Shown in pieces: positions 29,950 through 37,413 of a DNA stretch of 64,000 bases. Within the stretch, counting starts at the first letter, position 1. Each line of letters opens with the position of its first letter. The DNA is from Candidatus Gastranaerophilales bacterium (lineage in GTDB: Bacteria; Cyanobacteriota; Vampirovibrionia; Gastranaerophilales; Gastranaerophilaceae). The stretch covers positions 176,338 to 240,337 of the forward strand of contig CALUUK010000002.1 of the NCBI GenBank assembly GCA_944323955.1, given 5' to 3'. Both the position numbers and the translations under genes were made by a program. The notes beneath the pieces were generated by a model. It was not told where the DNA came from. It saw nothing but the letters and a program-made list of their open reading frames with translations, and made no database searches.

Positions 29950-30921
29950 ATGTTAAAGAATTTATTGGAAGAAAGAAAGTGTTTTAAATTGGTATGCGGT
30001 GCAGGTAATGAGGATGCAGACGAAGTTGAAAAACTGGTTGCGGTATACTCAAAAGCCGGCTGCCCGTTTTTTGATGTTTGTGCAAAGCCTGAAATTGTCG
30101 ATGCGGCAAAAAGAGGATTAAAAAGAGCAGGTATTGAAAAAGATCGTTATATATGCGTAAGTGTAGGTATTGACGGAGATCCGCATATTACAAAGGCTGT
30201 AATTAATCCCGATAAATGTGTAAGCTGCGGAAAATGTAAAGCCGTATGTCCTCATGATGCCATACAAATTAATAACGGTTATGCCGTAAAAAAAGAAAGA
30301 TGTCTGGGCTGCGGACAGTGTGTTAAAGAATGTCCGCAAAGAGCGATTTCCGTTATATCACAGCTTCAGGATTATAAAGAAATTCTTCCGAAATTAATTG
30401 AGAAAGGGATTGATTGTATTGAGTTTCATGCAATCAGTGAAAATGAAGCGGATGTGGATGACAAATGGCAGCAAATAAATGAACGTTTTGACGGTATGTT
30501 ATGTATCTCATTGGACCGTTCCGAACTTGGCGACCGTAAATTAAAAGAACGCGTACAAAGAATGTTAAATAAAAGACAACCGTATACCACTATTATACAG
30601 GCGGACGGTGTAGCTATGAGCGGAAATAACGACGAATTCGGCACTACTCTTCAAGCTGTTGCAACGGCACAATTGTTTCAAAATGCCGCATTTCCGGCTT
30701 ATATAATGATGTCAGGCGGTACCAATACAAAATCTACCGAATTGGCTCATCTTTGCGGGGTAAAACCTCATTGTCTTGCAGTTGGTTCATATGCCAGAAA
30801 AATCATAAAGGAATATTTATTAAAAGATGATTTGTTAACAAATTCCGAACTGATGGAACAAGCGGTTAAAATTGCTAAATCACTTGTTGATATTTCTCTG
30901 GAGAATATGAAAGATGATTAG
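29950..30921 (+). CDS. LdpA-like ferredoxin-domain protein
   Basis: This 323-residue protein has two 4Fe-4S motifs: C90-C93-C96-C100 (CVSCGKCKAVCP) and C118-C121-C124-C128 (CLGCGQCVKECP). An N-terminal domain (FKLVCGAGNEDADEVEKLVAVYSKAGCPFFDV) and a C-terminal domain with IQADGVAMSGN … MSGGTNTKSTELAHLCGVKP … VGSYARKII flank them. This layout resembles cyanobacterial LdpA, the redox-sensing protein that tunes circadian period, though the match is from memory of motifs. No kai genes are visible. It overlaps the following HAD gene by eight bases. Confidence 0.65.
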   Translation: MLKNLLEERKCFKLVCGAGNEDADEVEKLVAVYSKAGCPFFDVCAKPEIVDAAKRGLKRAGIEKDRYICVSVGIDGDPHITKAVINPDKCVSCGKCKAVCPHDAIQINNGYAVKKERCLGCGQCVKECPQRAISVISQLQDYKEILPKLIEKGIDCIEFHAISENEADVDDKWQQINERFDGMLCISLDRSELGDRKLKERVQRMLNKRQPYTTIIQADGVAMSGNNDEFGTTLQAVATAQLFQNAAFPAYIMMSGGTNTKSTELAHLCGVKPHCLAVGSYARKIIKEYLLKDDLLTNSELMEQAVKIAKSLVDISLENMKDD

Positions 30922-31669
30922 TTTAAAAACCGCAGATTGGTGTATTGACGATATTGAGACTGTTTTATTTGATAAAGACGGTACTTTTATTGATTTGCAC
31001 TATTTCTGGGGAAAAATGACAGAGCTGCGTGTTATTGAAGTAATAAAAAAATTCGGATTAAGTACTGATTTGTTTGAGGTTTTATGTCTTTCTCTCGGTT
31101 ATGATGTAAAATCGGGAAGAATGCTGAAAGACGGTATTACGGCATTATATTCACGCTCTAAAATCATTGAAATATTCAAAAATGACTTAAAAAATCATTT
31201 TGTGCATACGGAAAATGAAGTGCTTGAAGAAATTTTTGACAGGGTCAGCAGGGAATTTTATCAGGATATGCAAAAATATACAAAGCCGATAGAAAGCGCG
31301 GTTCAATTTATCAAACAAGTCCGCTCCAAAGGAGTTAAAACCGGTATTGTTACATCTGATGCCGCGGAATCAACTCTTTTGACTTTGAAACATTTCGGCT
31401 GGGGTGATTTATTTGATGTTGTAATGGGCAGAGAATCCAGTCCGTATCCAAAAGAAAGCGGTGAACCGACAAAATCGGCATTAAATCTTATTAATGCTGA
31501 AGCTAAAACTACGGTTATGGTTGGTGATGCTCCGACTGATTATATTTCCGCAAAAAATGCCGGTATAGAAAAAACAATACTTGTTGCGACCGGACAAATT
31601 GATTTCGCTTCACTTAAAGAAACCTCCCCATATACGGTCGAAAAACTTAATGACATAATAATCGAATAA
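30914..31669 (+). CDS. HAD-superfamily phosphatase
   Basis: This 251-residue haloacid-dehalogenase-like hydrolase has motif I FDKDGTFID (nucleophile D in DKDGT), motif II VTSD, and motif IV VGDAPTDYISAKNAG. The helical cap between motifs I and II suggests a small phosphorylated substrate such as a sugar phosphate or phosphoglycolate; the substrate cannot be told. It begins inside the end of the LdpA-like gene, so the two are almost surely translated together. Confidence 0.85.
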   Translation: MISLKTADWCIDDIETVLFDKDGTFIDLHYFWGKMTELRVIEVIKKFGLSTDLFEVLCLSLGYDVKSGRMLKDGITALYSRSKIIEIFKNDLKNHFVHTENEVLEEIFDRVSREFYQDMQKYTKPIESAVQFIKQVRSKGVKTGIVTSDAAESTLLTLKHFGWGDLFDVVMGRESSPYPKESGEPTKSALNLINAEAKTTVMVGDAPTDYISAKNAGIEKTILVATGQIDFASLKETSPYTVEKLNDIIIE

Positions 31670-31743
31670 AATTATTTACAAATATATCTAAGAAGAAAAT
31701 TTTAAGATAAAATTATTATGTAAGATTAACAGGAGTCATGCTT

Positions 31744-32385
31744 ATGCCGAAATTTAATTTGATGTCATATTTAGTGCCGCCTGAAGAAGTAATGTTTTTT
31801 CATCAGTTTCAGGAAAGTGCCTGTGTATGCAACAAAACAGCCTTGTTGTACAATGAAATTTTAAAAACAGGGTTAAATGATGAGAAAAAAGAAGAGTTGA
31901 TAAAGTATAAAAAGAAAGTCGGAATTTCTTTTAAACTTATTTTAAAACAACTCAACAAAAGTTTTATCCCGCCGATTGAACCTGAAGACATACAGTATAT
32001 TGCAGTGCAGCTGCATAAAATAAACAAAAAAATTGTTAAAGCCTGTATGAATTTGGAAGTATATCATGTTACGGAATTTACAAAAGAAATGCAAGAACAA
32101 GCGGAAACGCTTGTTAAGGCAACAGAATCATTGTGCGAAATATTGAAGAAATTCAATAAAGTAAGTGATGTTCAAGATATAACAAAAGCTAATATAGAGA
32201 TGAAAAATCTCGAGTCGCAGGGTGATGAAATTCACCTTAGGGCATTGGCTGAACTTTTCTCCGGTAAGTATGAAGCATTGGAAGTTATGAAATTAAGAGA
32301 ACTTTATAAAGGGATTGAATCCGCGCTTGATGCTTGTTTTTATGTTTCGGATACCATTTTGAATGTAGTGTTGAAACAAAGCTAG
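31744..32385 (+). CDS. DUF47/PhoU-like phosphate-transport accessory protein
   Basis: This 213-residue all-helical protein is of the DUF47 family, which resembles PhoU and is commonly encoded next to Pit transporters. Visible features are long amphipathic helices with E/K residues, and a MKNLESQGDEIHLRALAELF segment matching the family's E…D…H metal-binding style. The ATG at 31744 is preferred to one six bases upstream because AGGAG lies eight bases before it. The pit gene starts 16 bases downstream. A role in controlling Pit is inferred from the pairing. Confidence 0.88.
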   Translation: MPKFNLMSYLVPPEEVMFFHQFQESACVCNKTALLYNEILKTGLNDEKKEELIKYKKKVGISFKLILKQLNKSFIPPIEPEDIQYIAVQLHKINKKIVKACMNLEVYHVTEFTKEMQEQAETLVKATESLCEILKKFNKVSDVQDITKANIEMKNLESQGDEIHLRALAELFSGKYEALEVMKLRELYKGIESALDACFYVSDTILNVVLKQS

Positions 32386-32401
32386 AGGCAAAGGAGCGAT
32401 T

Positions 32402-33415
32402 ATGACAATAACGATATTGGTATTGCTGGCAGTTATAATTGTGGCTCTGGTTTTTGAATATATTAACGGTTTTCATGATTGCGCAAATGCAATTGCTACA
32501 GTAGTTTCGACAAAAGTCCTTTCGCCTAAACAGGCTGTGGTTTTTGCGGCAAGTCTGGAATTTATTGGTGCTTTGACGGGTACTCATGTTGCGAAGACAA
32601 TCGGTAACGGTATAGTAGACGGTGATATGATTACTTTAACCGTTATTTTTTGCGCACTTTTAGCTGCTGTTATCTGGAATCTTTTTACGTGGTATATGGG
32701 TTTGCCTTCAAGCTCTTCACACGCTTTAATAGGCGGTTTATTAGGTGCTGCAACAATGAAGGCGGGATGGGATGTTGTTCATGTTAAAACTTTAACGGAT
32801 AAAGTTATAATTCCTATGTTTACATCGCCTGTTATAGGTTTTACCGTCGGCTTTTTATTTATGCTTGTTCTTATATGGATGTTTTTCAAAGCAAATCCAC
32901 AGGTTGTAAATAAAAGATTTCGTAAGTTGCAGCTTATTTCTTCGGGCTTGATGGCAATAAGTCACGGGTCAAACGATGCGCAAAAAACAATGGGGATTAT
33001 TACTCTGGCGTTATTAGCAGGCGGAGTTATACATAAAGCACCCGGAGGAGATTTTGAAATACCGATTTATGTAATAATTATATGTGCTTTAACAATGGCA
33101 TCGGGAACAATGAACGGCGGTTGGAAAATCATCAAAACTATGGGGCATAAAATAATTAAACTTAAACCAATACACGGTTTTGCCGCAGAAACATCAGCCG
33201 CAACGATTATTTTGACCGCTTCGCATTTCGGAATCCCTTTATCTACAACACACGTAATTTCAACGGCGATTATGGGTGTAGGTTCTACATTGCATGCAAA
33301 CAGTGTCAAGTGGAGAATTGTCGGAAATATAGTTACCGCCTGGGTATTTACCATTCCGGCTTGTATTGTTATTTCGGCTTGCATTTATAAATCGCTTGAA
33401 GTGTTGGTAAAATAG
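32402..33415 (+). CDS. pit: low-affinity inorganic phosphate transporter (Pit family)
   Basis: This 337-residue inner-membrane transporter has about ten hydrophobic segments. The two PiT signature repeats are present: NGFHDCANAIATVVSTKVLSPKQAV near the N-terminus and HGSNDAQKTMGIITLAL in the second half, followed by GIPLSTTHVISTAIMGVG. Pit proteins take up metal-phosphate complexes using the proton gradient. GGAGCGATT leads to the ATG. It shares a transcript with the DUF47 gene and ends at a strong terminator. Confidence 0.94.
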   Translation: MTITILVLLAVIIVALVFEYINGFHDCANAIATVVSTKVLSPKQAVVFAASLEFIGALTGTHVAKTIGNGIVDGDMITLTVIFCALLAAVIWNLFTWYMGLPSSSSHALIGGLLGAATMKAGWDVVHVKTLTDKVIIPMFTSPVIGFTVGFLFMLVLIWMFFKANPQVVNKRFRKLQLISSGLMAISHGSNDAQKTMGIITLALLAGGVIHKAPGGDFEIPIYVIIICALTMASGTMNGGWKIIKTMGHKIIKLKPIHGFAAETSAATIILTASHFGIPLSTTHVISTAIMGVGSTLHANSVKWRIVGNIVTAWVFTIPACIVISACIYKSLEVLVK

Positions 33416-33440
33416 ATAAGTTAAAAAATTTATTATAATA

Positions 33441-33468
33441 AAAAAGACTCCTTTAAAGGAGTCTTTTT
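33441..33468 (+). terminator. intrinsic terminator of the DUF47-pit operon
   Basis: AAAAAGACTCC / GGAGTCTTTTT with a TTTAAA loop. Its right end overlaps the 28-base repeat that copies the tRNA-Leu 3' end. Confidence 0.9.
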
Positions 33469-33652
33469 AAATTTGCCGAAGGCCGGACGTCTTGCTCGTT
33501 CGCGATAAACGGCTTCGGTCTTGTTCAACACAAGCCCTAAAGCCTTTGCTCACTCGCGTTCGAACCAAAAGTAAAGTTTCACTTTACGGGTTCTCGTCCG
33601 TCCAATAAAAAAAGACCCCGAAAGGTCTTTTTAAATTTGCCGAAGGCCGGAC
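33461..33652. repeat. 28-bp direct repeats of a tRNA-Leu 3' end enclosing an intergenic insert
   Basis: Positions 33461-33488 and 33625-33652 are identical over 28 bases. The right copy is the last part of the tRNA-Leu gene plus its immediate downstream DNA. The 136 bases between them contain several small hairpins (GTAAAGTTTCACTTTAC, CTTGTTCAACACAAG) and TTGCTCGTTCGCG-type units, and no coding frame. The arrangement resembles attL/attR flanking a very small integrated or decayed element; a local tandem duplication is an alternative. Confidence 0.75.
33607..33632 (-). terminator. intrinsic terminator after tRNA-Leu
   Basis: On the minus strand AAAAAGACC pairs with GGTCTTTTT around TTTCGG and runs into seven T residues. 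It is the first terminator downstream of tRNA-Gly, the radical SAM gene, the HAD gene and tRNA-Leu. Confidence 0.88.
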
Positions 33653-33723
33653 TCGAACCGGCACGCAGGGTGAGCTGCGTCAGATTTTGAGTCTGATGCG
33701 TCTACCAATTTCGCCACTCCGGC
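33638..33723 (-). tRNA. tRNA-Leu (anticodon CAA)
   Basis: This is a class II tRNA of about 86 nucleotides. The acceptor stem GCCGGAG/CTTCGGC has one G-U pair; the anticodon stem TCAGA/TCTGA has loop CTCAAAA with anticodon CAA (reads UUG). There is a long variable arm GCAGCTCACCCTGCG, and T arm GCCGG-TTCGAGT-CCGGC. CCA is not encoded. It lies 23 bases after the HAD gene on the same strand and is followed by a terminator. Confidence 0.96.
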
Positions 33724-33746
33724 TTATTGCATCCGCTGAAAATATA

Positions 33747-34412
33747 CTATATTAAATATAATTTTTTTTCAATTATTTCTATAATATCTTTTGGTTTTTT
33801 TGCAAAATATTTTCCGCCGTTTTGAACCAAAAAATCTTTATCCTTAAATCCCCATAGTACACTGATACACGGCAGGTCTGCATTTTTGGCGGTTTGTATA
33901 TCGACTTCAGAATCTCCTATATATACTGAGCTTTCTATACTTGAATTAAGCTCTTTTATTGCCTTTAATACCCCTTGCGGATTTGGTTTTTTGGGAATTT
34001 CCGTACTTTCTCCTATTGCAATATCTATATATTCTCCGAAATATTTTTTGCAGAGTTCTTTTACCGCATTATCATATTTATTTGATACAACAGCAATTTT
34101 GCAGCTTTTGTTTTTTAACTCTTTCAATAACGGTAATATTCCGTCATAGGGATTTGTTTTTACTGCAATATTTTTTTCGTAATATTCTTTAAAAATTGAA
34201 ATAATTTTTTGTAGTTCTTCTTCCGAGACGCTTTCCGGCAGTGCGCGTTCAATGGCTTTCTTTATCCCGTTTCCTACAAAAGATTTTATCTCTTCTATTG
34301 TCCGTTCAGGATAACCAAAGTTTTTTATTGCATAATTAAATGCTGTGTATAAATCCTCTAACGTATTTAAAAGGGTTCCGTCTAAATCAAAAATTATTGT
34401 ATCTTTTTTCAT
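33747..34412 (-). CDS. HAD phosphatase, phosphoglycolate phosphatase-like
   Basis: This 221-residue HAD hydrolase is of subfamily IA. It has motif I IFDLDGTLLNT (nucleophile D in DLDGT), a four-helix cap (LYTAFNYAIKNFGYPERTIEEIKSFVGNG), motif II VVSN, a conserved Lys in KKPNPQ, and motif IV IGDSEVDIQTAKNA. FVGNG plus the length fits Gph-like phosphoglycolate or PpaX-type pyrophosphatases; the substrate is unproven. It starts two bases after the radical SAM gene ends and is followed closely by tRNA-Leu. Confidence 0.9.
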   Translation of the reverse strand: MKKDTIIFDLDGTLLNTLEDLYTAFNYAIKNFGYPERTIEEIKSFVGNGIKKAIERALPESVSEEELQKIISIFKEYYEKNIAVKTNPYDGILPLLKELKNKSCKIAVVSNKYDNAVKELCKKYFGEYIDIAIGESTEIPKKPNPQGVLKAIKELNSSIESSVYIGDSEVDIQTAKNADLPCISVLWGFKDKDFLVQNGGKYFAKKPKDIIEIIEKKLYLI

Positions 34413-34414
34413 AT

Positions 34415-35404
34415 TTATGTTTCTTTTAGTAAATATTTTTCAATAACATATCTGGTTTTATCCCAGAATACCATATTTAAGTTGTTTTCTTTACATAATT
34501 TCTCAAAATGCAGGTATAATTCTTTATAATGAGCAGGTAAAGGTGTTTTGTCAAGGTCTGTAAATAGAAGATATTTATTGTCAATCATAAATTCAACAGC
34601 ACTAATACCTATATCACACATAAGATTGATAAAATCGGTTATTTCTTTTTTATTGTCATTAAAATGTTCAATAATTATATATTTAACATGCACTTTATCT
34701 TTGTGCTTGCTTCTTGCATATCTTCTGAGGTTTTTAACCGTTTCATTGAACTTATCCACCCGTTTCAGTTTATAATATAATTCTCTGTTTGCACAATCTA
34801 ATGCCGTGACGTAATGAACCATATTTTTATCCAGAAGTTTTTTTATTACGGATTGATATTTAATATTATTTGAAAGTATATAAAAGTCTTTTACTCCCTG
34901 TTTTAAAAATTCTTTTACCATGGGTTCAAACTCTTTCAAAACGGAAATATCACCGCCTTGAATAAAAGCTGTAAGGTTTTCTCTGTCTAAAAGTTCTTGT
35001 TTATAAAGTTCTTTTAATAACGGAAGAAAATCATAATATTGGCTTTTCTGTGCTTTATGTGAAATTTCACCTTTTGAATCAAGCATTCTTGCGCAATATA
35101 TACAGCCGCAATTGCATTGTGTCCAGTGGCTTACGTTTATTAATTTGAACTTGGACGAAATAACATCCGTATCTTTGCGTTCTCTCAGAAAAAAACAATT
35201 TTTGCACGGTGAATTTTCAATATCTTTTTCGTTTAACAGTTCAAATGCTTTATATTTGATTTCTCTAAATTTATCCCAATCTATCTTTTGACCGCGGTAT
35301 GCCTCGTAATATACAGGTCCTATCTGCCCCGAACAGCACGACATTATCCTGTCATGGAAACAGGAAAGTACATTATTTAATTCATCACAAAAATAATATT
35401 TCAT
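34415..35404 (-). CDS. radical SAM protein with cysteine-rich N-terminus
   Basis: The 329-residue protein has the radical SAM CxxxCxxC motif at C97, C101 and C104 (QCNCGCIYCARM), then a glycine-rich strand (FIQGGDISVL) where these enzymes bind SAM, and repeating strand/helix units as in a partial TIM barrel. Six more cysteines lie ahead of it (C6, C15, C23, C24, C67, C70), possibly for an extra cluster or zinc. The reaction is unknown. Start 35404 is used because the longer frame would run through tRNA-Gly. No clear ribosome binding site is seen. It lies 11 bases after tRNA-Gly on the same strand. Confidence 0.78.
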   Translation of the reverse strand: MKYYFCDELNNVLSCFHDRIMSCCSGQIGPVYYEAYRGQKIDWDKFREIKYKAFELLNEKDIENSPCKNCFFLRERKDTDVISSKFKLINVSHWTQCNCGCIYCARMLDSKGEISHKAQKSQYYDFLPLLKELYKQELLDRENLTAFIQGGDISVLKEFEPMVKEFLKQGVKDFYILSNNIKYQSVIKKLLDKNMVHYVTALDCANRELYYKLKRVDKFNETVKNLRRYARSKHKDKVHVKYIIIEHFNDNKKEITDFINLMCDIGISAVEFMIDNKYLLFTDLDKTPLPAHYKELYLHFEKLCKENNLNMVFWDKTRYVIEKYLLKET

Positions 35405-35415
35405 ATGTCTTAAAA

Positions 35416-35487
35416 AGCGGGTGATGGGGCTCGAACCCACGGCATTTTGCTTGGGAAGCAAACATTCTACCACTGAATTACACCCGC
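35416..35487 (-). tRNA. tRNA-Gly (anticodon CCC)
   Basis: This is a 72-nucleotide tRNA. Acceptor stem GCGGGTG/CACCCGC; D arm ATTC…GAAT; anticodon stem TTTGC/GCAAA with loop TTCCCAA, giving anticodon CCC (reads GGG); T arm GTGGG-TTCGAGC-CCCAT. CCA is not encoded. The radical SAM gene begins 11 bases downstream with no terminator between. Confidence 0.96.
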
Positions 35488-35496
35488 ATACTTACA

Positions 35497-35502
35497 ATTA
35501 TA
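35497..35502 (-). promoter_or_regulatory. -10 element for tRNA-Gly
   Basis: A perfect TATAAT on the minus strand lies nine bases before the mature tRNA 5' end. No convincing -35 hexamer is at the right distance (TAGCAA is the closest). Confidence 0.4.
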
Positions 35503-35545
35503 CACAAAATTTTTTGCTTTGCTATTTAATTTTTATTATGTAGGC

Positions 35546-35551
35546 TATAAT
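35546..35551 (+). promoter_or_regulatory. -10 element for the C_GCAxxG_C_C gene
   Basis: A perfect TATAAT on the plus strand lies about 20 bases before the ATG at 35572. The -35 region is weak. It is divergent from the tRNA-Gly promoter. Confidence 0.35.
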
Positions 35552-35571
35552 GATTTCAATGGAGGAAATTT

Positions 35572-35982
35572 ATGAAAGAAACTGCTGTTAAATATTTTTT
35601 GGAAGGTTATTCCTGTTCGGAGTCGGTTGTACAAGCGGCGATTGATAAAGGTTATGCACCTAAAGAACTTTTAAGTATTGCATCTCCTTTTTCGGGCGGA
35701 ATGTCAATAAGATGTCTGTGCGGAGCCGTTGCAGCTTCAATGCTTATTATCGGTTCAATTTACGGAAAAAATGATGAACGTGACGGAATGAAAGCACGTG
35801 CACTTGCAAAACAGTTTAATGAACATTTTTCTCAAAAATATAAAGTTAATTGCTGCAAGATTTTAAGTGCTGGATTTAAAGATTTTCATTCAATTGAACG
35901 AAAACATCATTGCTGTTCTATGGTCAGTGATAGTTGTGATGTATTGGAGAAACTTCTTAAAGAAAATCTGGTTAAGCAATAA
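35572..35982 (+). CDS. C_GCAxxG_C_C-family putative redox protein
   Basis: This 136-residue protein has the cysteine pattern that names the family: C15 in GYSCSES, the block FSGGMSIRCLCGAVAASMLIIG (C48, C50), a CC pair near 93, another CC pair near 113 and C121. The family is thought to bind a metal cluster or use redox-active cysteines, and is common in anaerobes; its reaction is not established. GGAGGAAATTT gives a strong ribosome binding site. It is followed after 36 bases by a zinc-ribbon gene. Confidence 0.85.
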   Translation: MKETAVKYFLEGYSCSESVVQAAIDKGYAPKELLSIASPFSGGMSIRCLCGAVAASMLIIGSIYGKNDERDGMKARALAKQFNEHFSQKYKVNCCKILSAGFKDFHSIERKHHCCSMVSDSCDVLEKLLKENLVKQ

Positions 35983-36018
35983 TTTTGACTTCATAAAAAT
36001 TATTCTTATATAGAAATC

Positions 36019-36387
36019 ATGATTTTTGATTTTTTTATAACAAAACATGAATGTACTCATAAGAATGTTCCGGTTGATGTTGAAGAAGCGTATTGTCCCG
36101 ATTGCGGTGCTCTTGTCAAAAATAAATGGTACCTTGTAAGGTGTGCTTGCTGCAATATAAAACGCAAAGCACATATTGAGTATAGCCATATCAAAACTGA
36201 TACAAAGTTTTGTCCTAATTGCGGAAGTACGGATTTTTATGTGGAAGAGCTTTCGGGTATAAATTTTATGGATGTTCACTATGCCGTATTCAAAAAGGTT
36301 GTTATTAATCAGGAACATCAAATAACCCGTCAAATATGGGTTGAAGAAGAATGTGAAGAGCAAAAACTTCTAAGTGTTAAAAATTAA
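36019..36387 (+). CDS. small zinc-ribbon protein of unknown function
   Basis: This 122-residue protein has three paired-cysteine knuckles: a YCPDCGA after CTHKN, CACCNIKRK in the middle, and FCPNCGSTDFYV. These could form two zinc ribbons. The rest has aromatic strands and an acidic tail, and no membrane segment. The ribosome binding site is weak. It converges on the DHH gene with seven bases between. I cannot assign a role. Confidence 0.7.
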   Translation: MIFDFFITKHECTHKNVPVDVEEAYCPDCGALVKNKWYLVRCACCNIKRKAHIEYSHIKTDTKFCPNCGSTDFYVEELSGINFMDVHYAVFKKVVINQEHQITRQIWVEEECEEQKLLSVKN

Positions 36388-36394
36388 TTTATAT

Positions 36395-37324
36395 TTATTC
36401 TTCTTTTAGTTCTTTGATTAATTCTTCCAATACAATATCCGCTTTATCGCTTTCCAATTGCATTGTACCGGCATGACTGTGTCCGCCGCCCAAAAATTTT
36501 CTGTAGAGCATTTTTCCGATATCAATTTTGCAGGACTTATTTATAATTGATTTGCCGATTGCGATGACGGTATTTTGCTTATTCTTTCCGGGGAAAAGTG
36601 ATATGGAGACATTACATTTTGGGAACAGAGAATATATCATAAATCTGTTTCCTATATGGATTATTATTTCATCCCTTAAATCCAGAATCGCTATATTGTT
36701 TTCAATTCTTGTACATCTTTTTATTTGATTTATGAAATCTCGTTGTTCTTCATAATAGATTTTAATTCTTTCTTTAACATCAGCATCTTGAAAAATTTTA
36801 TCAATATTGTTTTGTGCGATTAAATCAACCATTTTATGCATTAATGCAAGATTTGAAATGCTGAAAATTTTATGATATCCGAAACCTGTTCTGGGATCCA
36901 TAATATAGTTGAGCAAAACCCATTTTTCGGGGGATAAAATATCTTGTTCAACATATGTTGTGCAATCGGCGATATCAACGGCATCTAAAATTTCAGACCA
37001 GGAAGAGCCAAATCTGTCTTCCGCTCCGAAATATTCATATATTATTCTTGCACAAGAAGGAGCCGAAGGTTCAAAAATAAAATTGTCTTTTATTTCACTT
37101 TCTTTTATTTCTTCACTTGAATGATGGTCAAATGCCATATATATCCCGTCTTTATAAGACAGGCAGGCGCTTATTGAATTGGGTTCAACTTCTATTTTTC
37201 CGTCTTGGAAATCTTTTGGATGTACAAACGCTATTTTATCAACAAGTCCGAGAGTCTTTAACAGTGCCGAGCTTACAAGTCCGTCAAAGTTGCTTCTTGT
37301 GTATAACGTGTATATTTCACCCAT
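36395..37324 (-). CDS. DHH-family phosphoesterase
   Basis: This 309-residue protein has DHH-type motifs: motif I SNFDGLVSSALL, motif III FDHHSSEE, and a C-terminal DHHA1-like GGGHSHAG. These residues bind Mn2+ in RecJ, nano-RNases, cyclic-di-AMP phosphodiesterases and exopolyphosphatases. The usual D of motif I DxDG is replaced by N in SNFDG (one Asp retained). The start at 37324 (MGEIYTLYTRS) is supported by AAAGGA eight bases upstream. The exact substrate is not recognisable. Confidence 0.8.
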   Translation of the reverse strand: MGEIYTLYTRSNFDGLVSSALLKTLGLVDKIAFVHPKDFQDGKIEVEPNSISACLSYKDGIYMAFDHHSSEEIKESEIKDNFIFEPSAPSCARIIYEYFGAEDRFGSSWSEILDAVDIADCTTYVEQDILSPEKWVLLNYIMDPRTGFGYHKIFSISNLALMHKMVDLIAQNNIDKIFQDADVKERIKIYYEEQRDFINQIKRCTRIENNIAILDLRDEIIIHIGNRFMIYSLFPKCNVSISLFPGKNKQNTVIAIGKSIINKSCKIDIGKMLYRKFLGGGHSHAGTMQLESDKADIVLEELIKELKEE

Positions 37325-37413
37325 ACAATAATTCCTTTTCATATATGTATAAATATATGATACTAAATTTTCACACAAATTGAAAGAGGAATGATATTTC
37401 CCTTTTTTTGTGA

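Noticed and set aside
33560..33605. tRNA-like GTTCGAAC sequence between the two repeats
   Set aside because: No acceptor or anticodon stem can be drawn around it; only the T-loop-like octamer is present.
33461..33652. Possible CRISPR-like pair of 28-base repeats
   Set aside because: Only two copies, one of which is part of a tRNA gene, and no further repeats or cas genes.
35405..35473. Longer N-terminus for the radical SAM protein
   Set aside because: The extension would be translated from the antisense-like mature tRNA-Gly sequence; the ATG at 35404 is the first outside the tRNA.
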